DNA of 49,602 nt from Candidatus Neomicrothrix sp. UBA2131 (GCA_002329075.1 DCXR01000007.1:35897-85498), one strand, 5' to 3'; positions 1-8,631 are shown, counted from the first letter of the stretch. Translations and numbers: made by a program. Notes: generated from the letters alone by a model not told the origin.

Positions 1-810
1 CAGTTCGTCGGCCCTGCGGCCGGCGCGATCGCCCACCCTCCGATGGAACGGAAGGATGAGCATCTGCTCGTCGGCGAACAGAACGGCCTGGATCCACTCG
101 AGGGGGCCGTCATCGGGTCGTTCGGGAACCCGGGACCGGGCATCGACGGCCGCCGCCAGACGATGGTGGCCGTCGGTCACGTAGAGCGTGCGTCGTCCGA
201 AGGATGCGATGAGGGAGGCGGAGTCGTCACCGCCGACTGCCCAGACCGTCTGGTCTACGCCTTCGTGGTGTGCTTCGAGTACCGGCGGCGTTTCGCAGCA
301 GCGGGCGATCGTCGCCTCGAGTTCCTCGTCGGAGCGATACGTGAGCGAGATGGGGCTCGAAGAAGAACCGACAGTGAGCAGGTGCCGGGCCAGCAGGTCG
401 GTCCGACCGGGTCGAACCGCCTCGTGGCGCAGGATCCGTCGGTCGTCGACCTCGGTGACCGGCACGAGGCCCATGATCCCCGTCTGGACGTGGTGGCCGT
501 CCGGGGTGCAGATTCCCATGCGGTACAGGAAGAGCACGGGCTCGTTGTGGCTCCGGTACGCACCTATGTCGAAGAGCCGGTCCATGGAGTCGGTGCAGTA
601 GTCGATCAGGGCGTCGATGTCGTCGCGTTCCTCAGGCGGGACATCCTCCCGCGAACGGGTGACATGGAGGAAGCTGTACTGGTTCTCGGCTGCCATGGTT
701 GCCCGCTGCGCCGGCGAGTAGGCGTCGTAAGGGCCGGAGACGACGCGGTCCGCCCAGTCGGGATCTACAACCAGCCCGGGAAAGGGCCGGAGGACCTCCT
801 GGTCACTCAT
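1..810 (-). CDS. DUF1015 family protein (3' end beyond window)
   Basis: The reading frame opens with ATG at 810 and stays open for 270 codons to the window edge, so the C-terminus is missing. It begins MSDQEVLRPFPGLVV and carries the DGHHR motif (codons near 208-212) that I associate with the DUF1015 family. The ATG overlaps the serA stop codon (ATGA, 807-810), so the two genes are probably translationally coupled. From memory, DUF1015 genes often sit beside serA in bacteria, and a kinase-like or phosphatase-like role in serine metabolism has been suggested. That function is not visible here. Family assignment is confident; function is unknown. Confidence 0.85.
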   Translation of the reverse strand, partial: MSDQEVLRPFPGLVVDPDWADRVVSGPYDAYSPAQRATMAAENQYSFLHVTRSREDVPPEERDDIDALIDYCTDSMDRLFDIGAYRSHNEPVLFLYRMGICTPDGHHVQTGIMGLVPVTEVDDRRILRHEAVRPGRTDLLARHLLTVGSSSSPISLTYRSDEELEATIARCCETPPVLEAHHEGVDQTVWAVGGDDSASLIASFGRRTLYVTDGHHRLAAAVDARSRVPERPDDGPLEWIQAVLFADEQMLILPFHRRVGDRAGRRADEL

Positions 811-2018
811 GCGTCGCGTTCCGAGGCCTGTACCTGGATGACGTGCTCGATCCCGGCGAGCTTCCGGACGAGTTCCTCGGTGACCTTGCCCGAGACATCG
901 ATGATGCCTATGGCGGAGTTGGAGCCCTGGAAGACACGGTTCTCCATCGTCTGCACGTTGATTGCGGCGGCGCGTAGCACCTCGAGGGCGCTGGCAAGCA
1001 CACCGACCCGGTCGAAGTGGCGGATGGTGATCGTTGCGGTGCCGATGCGGGTGGGGGAGACGTTGACACAGTTCATCAGGTCGCCCGCCCGGTAGGCCTC
1101 TATGACGTCGATCGAGCCTGAGGCCGTGGCGTCCTGCGCCTGTTGCGTAGATGCACCGATGTGGTGGGTGCCGACCACGTTGGGATGCTGCGCCAGTGCC
1201 GACGTGAACTCGGCGGTGTCGCTACCGGGCTCGTTGCAATAGACGTCCAGGCCGGCGCGGATGCCCTTGGCATCCATGGCCGCGATGAGGGCGGCCTCGT
1301 CGACCATTTCGCCGCGGCTGGTGTTGAGCAGGATGGCGCCCGGCTTCATCCTGTCGAGGAAGTCGCTATCGACCAGGCCGGCCGTGGAGGTATCGCCGGG
1401 TACGTGGATGGAGACGATGTCGGATTCACGAAGCAACCTATCGAGGCCGTCGATGAGCTTCACGCCGGCTGCACGGATGCGGGCCTCGGTCTCCGGCGTA
1501 CGGTCCGGCTTGCGCTCGGCGATGACGGTGAGTCCGAAACTGCGGGCCCGTTCGGCCACCGCCATCCCGATTGCCCCGACGCCGATGACGCCGAGGGTCC
1601 TGCCGAAGATGCCGTCGGACCGGCTGTATGCCTGCTTGTCCCAGATTCCGTTGCGGAGGTCGGCGGTGGCGTCTGCGATGTGCCGGTCGATGGCGAGGAG
1701 CAGGCCCATCGTGAGCTCTGCGACGGCCAGCGAGTTCGTGCCGGGCACGTTGCAGACGTAGATGCCGGCGTCGGCGGCGGCCTTGCAGTCGATGGTGTTG
1801 GTGCCGGCCCCCGATCGGACGATCAGGCCGAGCCTGTCGGAACCGGCGATGGTGTCGGCAGTGACCACGGTGCTGCGGACGACGAGCACGTCGACGCCGC
1901 CGATCGCACCCGGTAGGTCGTCGGCAGTGAGGTCGCCACGGACCTCGCATTCGTCGCCCCGGGAGCGCAACTGGTCGACGAATTCCTCGGGAAGGGAATC
2001 GGCAAAGAGAATCCTCAT
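807..2018 (-). CDS. serA: D-3-phosphoglycerate dehydrogenase
   Basis: A 403-residue protein that would oxidise 3-phosphoglycerate to 3-phosphohydroxypyruvate with NAD, the first step of serine synthesis. The Rossmann motif GVIGVGAIG lies at about residues 143-151. The catalytic set expected of D-2-hydroxyacid dehydrogenases is present as Arg235 (NTSRGEMVD), Glu263 (NEPG) and His286 (HHIGAST). An ACT domain at about 326-403 suggests feedback control by serine. The start ATG at 2018 has a GGAG Shine-Dalgarno; the open frame runs further upstream but has no family similarity there. Length matches the short SerA type (about 410 residues), without the extra domain of long mycobacterial-type SerA. 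It overlaps the DUF1015 gene by 4 nt. Confidence 0.9.
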   Translation of the reverse strand: MRILFADSLPEEFVDQLRSRGDECEVRGDLTADDLPGAIGGVDVLVVRSTVVTADTIAGSDRLGLIVRSGAGTNTIDCKAAADAGIYVCNVPGTNSLAVAELTMGLLLAIDRHIADATADLRNGIWDKQAYSRSDGIFGRTLGVIGVGAIGMAVAERARSFGLTVIAERKPDRTPETEARIRAAGVKLIDGLDRLLRESDIVSIHVPGDTSTAGLVDSDFLDRMKPGAILLNTSRGEMVDEAALIAAMDAKGIRAGLDVYCNEPGSDTAEFTSALAQHPNVVGTHHIGASTQQAQDATASGSIDVIEAYRAGDLMNCVNVSPTRIGTATITIRHFDRVGVLASALEVLRAAAINVQTMENRVFQGSNSAIGIIDVSGKVTEELVRKLAGIEHVIQVQASERDA

Positions 2019-2061
2019 CTTGTTGCTCCCTGGGCACGTCGACGCCGGCATCTGTAATGCG

Positions 2062-2101
2062 GGCACCGGGGTAGCCTTCGCGGACCGGTGCCGAAGCCTA
2101 C
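2062..2101. repeat. Overlapping inverted repeats in the serA/carnitine-operon divergent region
   Basis: Between the divergent starts at 2018 and 2182, GGCACCGG (2062-2069) and CCGGTGCC (2085-2092) form a perfect 8-bp inverted repeat with a 15-nt spacer. A second one, GTAGCCTTCG (2071-2080) against CGAAGCCTAC (2092-2101), pairs at 9 of 10 positions. The two cannot form at once. This may be an operator or a switching leader for the downstream operon; that is inference. Confidence 0.4.
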
Positions 2102-2181
2102 GCAGGCGGCCCCGGACTGGCAATGGAGAAAGCAGCAGCACCGGCCGTTGAACGGGTGCAGAGAGCACAGGGGGTCCCTGG

Positions 2182-3078
2182 ATGACCGTGCGTGGGATGA
2201 ACCGGAACGTCATCATCAGTTGCGCCGTTACCGGTGCCGGAGACACCGCCGGACGCAGCGAACACGTGCCGGTGACGCCGCAACAGATCGCCGAGGCGGC
2301 CCTCGATGCCGCCAGGGCAGGAGCGGCGATCGTGCACTGCCACGTCCGCGACCCTGAGACGGGCAAGGGCACCCGGACCGTTGATTACTACCGGGAGGTG
2401 GTGGAACGCATCCGTGAACAGGACGATGAGGTGGTCATCAACCTGACGGCCGGGATGGGCGGCGACCTCGTGGTCGGCCCCGACGACGATCCGATGGCCT
2501 GGCAGGACGGTACCGACATGGTCGGTGGCATCGAACGCCTGGCACACGTCGAGGCGATCCGGCCGGACATCTGCTCGATGGACTGCGGGTCGCTCAACTT
2601 CGGCAACCACAACGAGGTCTACGTATCGACTCCCGACATGCTCCGCATCATGGCCGAGAGGGTCCGGGAACTCGGCGTGCGCCCGGAGCTCGAGATCTTC
2701 GATACCGGCAACTTCTGGTTCGCCGAGACCATGATCAGCGAAGGGCTGATCGACGCCCCGTACTGGTTCCAACTCTGCCTCTCGATCCCGTACGGCACGC
2801 CGCTCGACATCGGGCTCCTGATCGCCATGGTGAACCGCCTTCCCGCCGAGGCCGAGTTCACGTCGTTCGCCCTCGGTGCGATGCAGATGCCGATGGTTGC
2901 CCAGTCCGTGATGCTCGGCGGCCACGTGCGGGTAGGCCTCGAGGACAACCTGTACCTCGAGCGGGGCGTGCTGGCCACCAACGCGCAGTTGGTGGACAAG
3001 GCGGTGAAGATCGTCGAGTTGATGGGTGCCTCGGTCCAGACACCGGTCGATGCCCGCAAGACCCTCGGGCTGGGCTGA
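2182..3078 (+). CDS. BKACE (DUF849) beta-keto acid cleavage enzyme, probable 3-dehydrocarnitine cleavage
   Basis: A 298-residue BKACE-family protein. These zinc enzymes condense a beta-keto acid with acetyl-CoA and release acetoacetate plus a new acyl-CoA. The family zinc motif is seen as HCHVRD (His52 and His54). Directly after it comes a carnitine dehydrogenase fused to a thioesterase, so the likely substrate is 3-dehydrocarnitine, giving betainyl-CoA and acetoacetate. It is first in a five-gene operon with short spacing (35 nt to the next gene). The start at 2182 has a GGGGG-type ribosome site. A second ATG at 2197 begins MNRNVIISCAVTG, which resembles usual family starts, so the first five residues may be extra. 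Substrate is inferred from neighbours. Confidence 0.85.
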   Translation: MTVRGMNRNVIISCAVTGAGDTAGRSEHVPVTPQQIAEAALDAARAGAAIVHCHVRDPETGKGTRTVDYYREVVERIREQDDEVVINLTAGMGGDLVVGPDDDPMAWQDGTDMVGGIERLAHVEAIRPDICSMDCGSLNFGNHNEVYVSTPDMLRIMAERVRELGVRPELEIFDTGNFWFAETMISEGLIDAPYWFQLCLSIPYGTPLDIGLLIAMVNRLPAEAEFTSFALGAMQMPMVAQSVMLGGHVRVGLEDNLYLERGVLATNAQLVDKAVKIVELMGASVQTPVDARKTLGLG

Positions 3079-3113
3079 GCAGCACCACCACGTCGGGGAG
3101 GGGCACAACGCAC

Positions 3114-4595
3114 ATGACCGACGTGACGCGAACCATCGGGGTCGTGGGAACCGGTGTCATCGGCGCCGGCTGGGCGGTCCGGTTGTTGGCCCGGGGTCAT
3201 GATGTCGTGGCCTGGGATCCCGCTCAGGGGGCTGAGGAGCGCCTGCGCGCCGCCGTGGAGTGGGCGTGGCCCTCGGCCACAAGGCTCGGCCTGTTCCCCG
3301 GTGCCGACCGGTCCCGCCTCGAGTTCGCGGCGACCGCCGAGGAACTGGCCGCCGGGGTCGACTTCGTCCAGGAGAGCGCACCCGAGAGGGAAGAGGTCAA
3401 GCGACCCCTCATCCAGGCCCTGGCCGCCAACTCGGGCCCTGAGGTCGTCATCGCCTCGAGTTCCTCCGGCCTGCTCCCGACCCGCCTTCAGGAAGGCTGT
3501 GAGCATCCCGGCCGGATCCTGATCGGCCATCCCTTCAACCCCGTCTACCTGCTGCCCCTTGTGGAGATCGTCGCCGGAGAGCAGACCTCGCCTGAGGCGG
3601 TGGAGGCGGCCCGGTGCCACTACGACGACCTCGTGATGTACCCGCTTCTCGTCCGCACCGAGATCGAGGGCTACCTCGCCGACCGTCTCCAGGAGGCGCT
3701 CTGGCGCGAGGTGCTGCACCTCGTCAACGACGGGGTCGCATCGACGGCCGAACTGGACGATGCCATCACCTATGGGCCGGGGCTGCGCTGGGCCGGCATG
3801 GGCACGAACCTCACGTTCCACCTGGCCGGCGGCGAGCAGGGCATGCGGCACATGCTCCGCCAGTTCGGTCCGACCCTGAAGTTGCCGTGGACGAAGCTTG
3901 TAGCCCCTGACCTCACCGACGAACTGGTCGGTGCGATGGCCGACGGCTGCCTCGCACAGGCCGACGGCCGTTCGATCGACGACCTGGATCGCCTGCGCGA
4001 CGACTACGTCATCAACGTGATGCGCTCCCTGCGTCCGCTCGACCTCGGGGCGGGACGGATCGTCGCCGAGCGGGAGGCCCGCATCCACGCAGCATCGCTC
4101 ACGGACCCGTGGGCCGAGGGCGACGACGTGGCTGCTCCGCTGGACCTCTACCGGGGCGAGGTCGAACCAGACTGGGTCGACTACAACGGTCACATGTCCG
4201 AATGGGCGTTCCTGACCGCCTTCGGATGGGCGTCCGACAAACTGTTCCGTTACATCGGCATCGATGAGGACTACCGCGCCTCTGGCAACACCTTCTTCAC
4301 CGCCGAGACGCACATCAACTTCGTGGCCGAGGCGGCGCTCGGCGACCCGCTCCGCATCACCACCCAGGTGCTCGGCGTCGATGCAAAGCGGCTTCACATC
4401 TTCCACTCCATGGAGCATGCGGAAACCGGCGAACTGTTGGCGACGACCGAGCAGATGCTGCTCCACGTCGACACCGGTGCCGGCCGAACCGCTCTGATCC
4501 TCGACCGACCCGCAGCCGCCCTGGCTGCACTTGCCGCCACCCACGGCGACCTTCCCGTTCCACCCCAGGTGGGGCGCGTGATGTCGTTCGGCTGA
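3114..4595 (+). CDS. L-carnitine dehydrogenase fused to betainyl-CoA thioesterase
   Basis: A 493-residue two-domain protein. Residues 1 to about 335 form a 3-hydroxyacyl-CoA dehydrogenase-like NAD enzyme with the motif GVVGTGVIGAGWA near the N-terminus and HPFNPVYLLPLVE at about 137-149, as in L-carnitine dehydrogenases. Residues from about 343 to the end form a hotdog thioesterase containing DYNGHMSEW. Bifunctional carnitine dehydrogenase/thioesterases are known in proteobacteria; together with the upstream BKACE enzyme they convert carnitine to glycine betaine: the dehydrogenase makes 3-dehydrocarnitine, BKACE makes betainyl-CoA and the thioesterase frees betaine. A GGGGAGGGG Shine-Dalgarno precedes the ATG. 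The fusion puts steps 1 and 3 of that route in one chain. Confidence 0.88.
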   Translation: MTDVTRTIGVVGTGVIGAGWAVRLLARGHDVVAWDPAQGAEERLRAAVEWAWPSATRLGLFPGADRSRLEFAATAEELAAGVDFVQESAPEREEVKRPLIQALAANSGPEVVIASSSSGLLPTRLQEGCEHPGRILIGHPFNPVYLLPLVEIVAGEQTSPEAVEAARCHYDDLVMYPLLVRTEIEGYLADRLQEALWREVLHLVNDGVASTAELDDAITYGPGLRWAGMGTNLTFHLAGGEQGMRHMLRQFGPTLKLPWTKLVAPDLTDELVGAMADGCLAQADGRSIDDLDRLRDDYVINVMRSLRPLDLGAGRIVAEREARIHAASLTDPWAEGDDVAAPLDLYRGEVEPDWVDYNGHMSEWAFLTAFGWASDKLFRYIGIDEDYRASGNTFFTAETHINFVAEAALGDPLRITTQVLGVDAKRLHIFHSMEHAETGELLATTEQMLLHVDTGAGRTALILDRPAAALAALAATHGDLPVPPQVGRVMSFG

Positions 4596-4610
4596 CAACG
4601 GGAGTCCCCA

Positions 4611-5771
4611 ATGGAGTTTTCACCCACCGACGAACAGGAGATGGTCGTCGATACGGTCCGCACGTTCGTCGAGCGCGAGCTCGTCCCGTACGAGGATGAG
4701 GTCGAGCGGCTCGGCGACGTGCCTCGGGAACTCGTCGAACAGATTCGGGAGCGGTCGCTGGCTGCCGGCATCTATGCCGCCAACATGCCGGCCGACCTCG
4801 GTGGCGGGGGCCTCGACAACGTCACGATGGCGATGGTCGACCGTGCGTTCGGTTGGACGCAGTACGCCCTCCACTACATCGTTGCCAGGCCGTCGAACAT
4901 CCTCCAGGCCTGCATCGGCGACCAGGTCGACGAGTACCTGCTGCCCACGATCCGGGGAGAGCGGGTCGACTGCCTGGCCATGAGCGAGCCAGGGGCCGGA
5001 TCCGATGTCCGGGGCATGACCTGTCGGGCAGTTCGGGATGGCGACGACTACGTCATCAACGGCACCAAGCACTTCATCAGCCACGCCGATCTGGCCGACT
5101 ACACGATTCTCTTCGTCTCCACCGGCGAGGAGGAGACATCGAGCGGCCCGAAGAAGTTGATCACGTCGTTCCTCGTCGATCACGACACTCCCGGGCTCGA
5201 GGTCGCCCCCGGCTACAACTGCGTGTCCAACCGCGGCTACCACAACATGATCCTCAACTTCGACGACTGCCGGGTTCCGGCGTCCAAGGTCCTCGGCGAG
5301 GAGCACCGAGGCTTCGAGGTGGCCAACGAGTGGCTCGGGGCGACGCGCCTGCAGGTGGCTGCGATCTGCCTGGGTCGGGCCGACCGGGCATTCCGGGTGG
5401 CGCTCGAGTGGGCGGCGGACCGGGAGCAGTTCGGTCAGAAGATCGGCAGGTTCCAGGGTGTCTCGTTCAAGCTCGCCGACATGCAGACCAAGCTCGTAGA
5501 GGCAGAGCTCATGACCTATCGGGCGGCCTGGCTGATGGACGAGGGCCGGATGACCGACGGCGATGCCGCCATGGCGAAGATCTCCGCGACCGAGATGCTG
5601 CAGTTCGTGGCCGACGAGGCCATCCAGGTCCTAGGCGGAATGGGCCTCATGGACGAACTGCCTCTCGAGCGCATCTGGCGCGACGCCCGGGTGGACCGCA
5701 TCTGGGACGGCACCAGCGAGATTCAACGGCACATCGTCAGTCGGCAACTGCTCCGACCCCTCGGGTCCTGA
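4611..5771 (+). CDS. Acyl-CoA dehydrogenase, probable gamma-butyrobetainyl-CoA dehydrogenase
   Basis: A 386-residue FAD acyl-CoA dehydrogenase of normal length. FAD/substrate motifs are clear: MSEPGAGSDV in the middle domain and QVLGGMGLMDELPLERIWRD near the C-terminus. At the usual catalytic-glutamate position (YEGT in medium-chain enzymes) it has IWDGT, so the base would be Asp366. E. coli CaiA also lacks that Glu. Its place between carnitine dehydrogenase and a CaiD hydratase suggests it oxidises gamma-butyrobetainyl-CoA to crotonobetainyl-CoA. It starts 15 nt after the previous gene with a GGGAG ribosome site. The family is certain; the substrate is inferred. Confidence 0.85.
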   Translation: MEFSPTDEQEMVVDTVRTFVERELVPYEDEVERLGDVPRELVEQIRERSLAAGIYAANMPADLGGGGLDNVTMAMVDRAFGWTQYALHYIVARPSNILQACIGDQVDEYLLPTIRGERVDCLAMSEPGAGSDVRGMTCRAVRDGDDYVINGTKHFISHADLADYTILFVSTGEEETSSGPKKLITSFLVDHDTPGLEVAPGYNCVSNRGYHNMILNFDDCRVPASKVLGEEHRGFEVANEWLGATRLQVAAICLGRADRAFRVALEWAADREQFGQKIGRFQGVSFKLADMQTKLVEAELMTYRAAWLMDEGRMTDGDAAMAKISATEMLQFVADEAIQVLGGMGLMDELPLERIWRDARVDRIWDGTSEIQRHIVSRQLLRPLGS

Positions 5772-5781
5772 GCTCCCATCC

Positions 5782-7809
5782 ATGATGGTCCGGGGCCCGC
5801 TCGAGCGGCTGCTCGCACCACGGTCGCTCGCCTTCGTCGGCGGCCGTCCGGCGGAGATCGCCATCGAGCAGTGCCGGGCGCTCGGCTTCGAGGGCGACCT
5901 CTGGCCGGTGCACCCGACCAGGGCCGAGGTGTGCGGTCTCCCGGCATTCCCGAGCGTCGACGACCTTCCGGGCGTCCCGGATGCCGTCCTCGTAGCCGTG
6001 AACCGGGTTGCCACGGTCGAGGTGGTTGCACGCCTTGCAGCGATGGATGCAGGTGCCGCCGTCTGCTATGCCTCGGGATTCGCCGAAGTGGGCGACGAGG
6101 GCGTTGCTCTCCAGGAAGCCCTGGTCGCCGCCGCCGGCGACATGCCGCTGGTGGGCCCGAACTGTTACGGCACGTTGTCGGCGACGACAGGTGCCGCCCT
6201 GTGGCCCGATCAGCAGGGTCTGTCACGCACCGGGAAGGGCATCGCCCTGGTCACCCAGAGTGGCAACATCGGCCTCAACCTCACGATGCAGACGCGGCCG
6301 ATGGCGATCGCCCACCTGCTCACCCTGGGCAACCAGGCGATGGTCGGCATCGAGGACTGTGTCGAGGCGTTGGTCGCCGATGGGTCGGTGACCGCCATTG
6401 GGCTACACATAGAGGCGTTGCACGACGTCGGACGGTTCTCGGCGGCCTGTGCGGTGGCTGCGGCTCGACGCCTGCCGATCGTCGCACTCAAGACGGGAAC
6501 ATCGTCGACCGGTGCCGCGATCGCCATCTCGCACACGGGATCGATGGTCGGCAGCGACTCCGCCTACGGGACGCTCTTCGAGCGACTCGGCATCCACCGG
6601 GTCCGGTCGATCCCCGAGTTCCTCGACACCCTCCATGTGCTCGATTCGGTGGGTCCGCTCCCGGGAAATCGACTCGTGAGCCTGAGTTGCTCCGGCGGTG
6701 AGGCGTCCATCGTCGCCGACCGGGCCGAGGCGCTCGATCTGGCATTAGCGGCGTTCGACGCCGGACAGGCCGAGCGGATCGCCGGCACGCTGTCGGAGTT
6801 CGTCGCAATCTCAAATCCACTCGACTACCACACCTTCATCTGGGACGACGAGGAACGCCTGTCAGGTTGCTTCACTGCAGCGCTCGACGGGCCGTCCGAC
6901 GCTGCGATGCTGGTGCTCGACTTCCCGAGTGAGGGGCTCGACGATTCGAGTTGGTGGCCAACTCTTCAGGCCTTCGGCGCCGCCGCACGGGACACGGGCA
7001 CTCCGGGGCTGGTGGTCGGGTCGATGGCCGAGAACCTCCCTGCAGTGGTCGAGGCGGCAGCCGTCGAACTGGGCCTGGTACCGGTGCGCGGCATAGATGC
7101 GGCCCTGCTCGGCCTCGAGGCGGCTGCCCGCTGGGGCCGTCACGTGCCGTCGGGCATCCCCGATCCGGTTCGCCGGTCGACCGGAGGGCTACGGGTGCTG
7201 CAGGAGGACGAGGCGAAGCGCCTCCTGGTCGCTGCAGGCATCCCGATTCCCGTCGGCGAGGAGGTCGAGGCGACCCGTGCTGTCGACGCTGCGGACCGAA
7301 TCGGCTTCCCGGTCGTGGTCAAGGCGACCGGGGTTGCCCACAAGAGTGACGTGGGCGGCGTCGTCCTGGACCTGGGTGACGGACCTGCAGTGGCGGAGGC
7401 TGCCGGACGGATGGGCGGCACGGTCCTCGTCGAACGACATGTGGGTGACATCGTCGCCGAACTGCTCGTCGACGTTCGCCGCGAACCCCCGGTCGGATGG
7501 CTGCTCACGTTCGGTGCGGGTGGCACACTCGTCGAACTCGTGCGCGACACGGTGTCGCTGCTTCTCCCCGTCGAAGCCGACGACGTACGTCGTGCGCTCG
7601 GTGGGCTCGGCATAGCCCGGTTGCTCGCCGGGCACCGTGGTCGACCACCTGCCGACATCGATGCGATCATCGAGGTCGTGGAACACCTGCAGCGACTCCT
7701 GTACGAGCATCCAGAACTCGTAGAGGTCGAGATCAATCCACTGCTGGCCCGCCCGTCGGGGGCGGTCGTCGCCGATGCGCTCATCACCGTCGAGAGGGGA
7801 GGGGCATGA
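5782..7809 (+). CDS. Acyl-CoA synthetase (NDP-forming), probable gamma-butyrobetaine/carnitine CoA ligase
   Basis: A 675-residue fused two-part NDP-forming acyl-CoA synthetase. The CoA-binding domain is at about 5-140, the ligase-CoA domain follows, and the phosphorylatable histidine is probably His251 in SHTGSMVG. An ATP-grasp domain fills about 460-670. These enzymes join an acid to CoA through acyl phosphate and phospho-His, making ADP or GDP and phosphate. In this operon the acid is likely gamma-butyrobetaine or carnitine, which would replace the CaiC ligase and CaiB CoA-transferase of enterobacteria. ATG 5782 is followed directly by another ATG at 5785, so the exact start is uncertain by one codon. 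It overlaps caiD by 4 nt (ATGA). Confidence 0.85.
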   Translation: MMVRGPLERLLAPRSLAFVGGRPAEIAIEQCRALGFEGDLWPVHPTRAEVCGLPAFPSVDDLPGVPDAVLVAVNRVATVEVVARLAAMDAGAAVCYASGFAEVGDEGVALQEALVAAAGDMPLVGPNCYGTLSATTGAALWPDQQGLSRTGKGIALVTQSGNIGLNLTMQTRPMAIAHLLTLGNQAMVGIEDCVEALVADGSVTAIGLHIEALHDVGRFSAACAVAAARRLPIVALKTGTSSTGAAIAISHTGSMVGSDSAYGTLFERLGIHRVRSIPEFLDTLHVLDSVGPLPGNRLVSLSCSGGEASIVADRAEALDLALAAFDAGQAERIAGTLSEFVAISNPLDYHTFIWDDEERLSGCFTAALDGPSDAAMLVLDFPSEGLDDSSWWPTLQAFGAAARDTGTPGLVVGSMAENLPAVVEAAAVELGLVPVRGIDAALLGLEAAARWGRHVPSGIPDPVRRSTGGLRVLQEDEAKRLLVAAGIPIPVGEEVEATRAVDAADRIGFPVVVKATGVAHKSDVGGVVLDLGDGPAVAEAAGRMGGTVLVERHVGDIVAELLVDVRREPPVGWLLTFGAGGTLVELVRDTVSLLLPVEADDVRRALGGLGIARLLAGHRGRPPADIDAIIEVVEHLQRLLYEHPELVEVEINPLLARPSGAVVADALITVERGGA

Positions 7810-8588
7810 GCGGTTCCGTCACCACAACCCGCAACGACGGGGTACTCGAGGTCGTGCTCGACCGACCCGGGGCCAACGCCATCGACGCTGCCACCAGTCG
7901 TGAACTGGGCGAGGTCTTCGCCGAGTTTCGCGACGACCCCGTGTTGCGTGTCGCGATCTTCACCGGCGCCGGGGAGCGCTTCTTCTCCGCCGGATGGGAC
8001 CTCACCGCCGCAGTCAGTGGCGAAGCGTTCGAGGCCGACTACGGCATCGGCGGCTTCGGCGGTTTCCCGGAACTGCCCGGGAGGAACAAGCCGGTGATCT
8101 GTGCCGTCAACGGCATGGCCGTGGGCGGAGGTTTCGAGATCGCCATGGCCGCCGACCTGGCGGTCGCCGCCGACCATGCCACCTTCTTCCTTCCCGAGAC
8201 CGGGCTCGGCATCATCCCGGATGCCGGAGCGATCCGACTACCGCGGATACTGCCACCGGCGGTCGCCAACGAGGTCCTGTACGCAGGCCGTCGACTCGAT
8301 GCCGCCGAGGCGCTGCGATGGGGTCTCGTCAACGCAGTGGTGCCCGCCGAACGACTTCTGGACGAGGCCCGTGAACTTGCCGGTCGCATCGTGGATGCGG
8401 CCCCACTCGCGGTGGAGGCGGTCATGGCGGTCGATCGGGAGACGAACGCACTCACCCTCGACGAGGCGTTCGCCCACCTGCGGTCCGGACAACTCGACGC
8501 CTACGAACGCATGCTCTCCTCCGAGGACTCCGAGGAGGGGCCACGGGCCTTCACCGAGAAGCGCGACCCCCACTGGCAGGGCCGGTAG
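7806..8588 (+). CDS. caiD: Crotonobetainyl-CoA hydratase (carnitinyl-CoA dehydratase)
   Basis: A 260-residue crotonase with end-to-end similarity to E. coli CaiD (261 residues, compared from memory). Shared stretches include NAIDA, FFSAGWDL, GGGFE, RWGLVN and the C-terminal AF.EKRDP.W.GR. Glu111 (GGGFE) and Glu131 (FLPETGLG) fall at the two catalytic Glu positions. It would interconvert crotonobetainyl-CoA and L-carnitinyl-CoA. The start codon overlaps the synthetase stop, so the two are likely coupled. This gene anchors the reading of the whole operon as gamma-butyrobetaine/carnitine metabolism. It ends with TAG, and formate dehydrogenase begins about 100 nt later. Confidence 0.92.
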   Translation: MSGSVTTTRNDGVLEVVLDRPGANAIDAATSRELGEVFAEFRDDPVLRVAIFTGAGERFFSAGWDLTAAVSGEAFEADYGIGGFGGFPELPGRNKPVICAVNGMAVGGGFEIAMAADLAVAADHATFFLPETGLGIIPDAGAIRLPRILPPAVANEVLYAGRRLDAAEALRWGLVNAVVPAERLLDEARELAGRIVDAAPLAVEAVMAVDRETNALTLDEAFAHLRSGQLDAYERMLSSEDSEEGPRAFTEKRDPHWQGR

Positions 8589-8625
8589 GACCACCAACAG
8601 GAAAAGGAAATCGGACCTGCTGCGC

Positions 8626-8631
8626 TAGGTT
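8626..8631 (+). promoter_or_regulatory. Putative -10 box for the formate dehydrogenase operon
   Basis: TAGGTT fits the TANNNT -10 pattern seen before many genes here. It lies in the 99-nt gap after caiD and would leave a leader of about 50 nt before the ATG at 8688. No convincing -35 element is seen. Confidence 0.35.
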
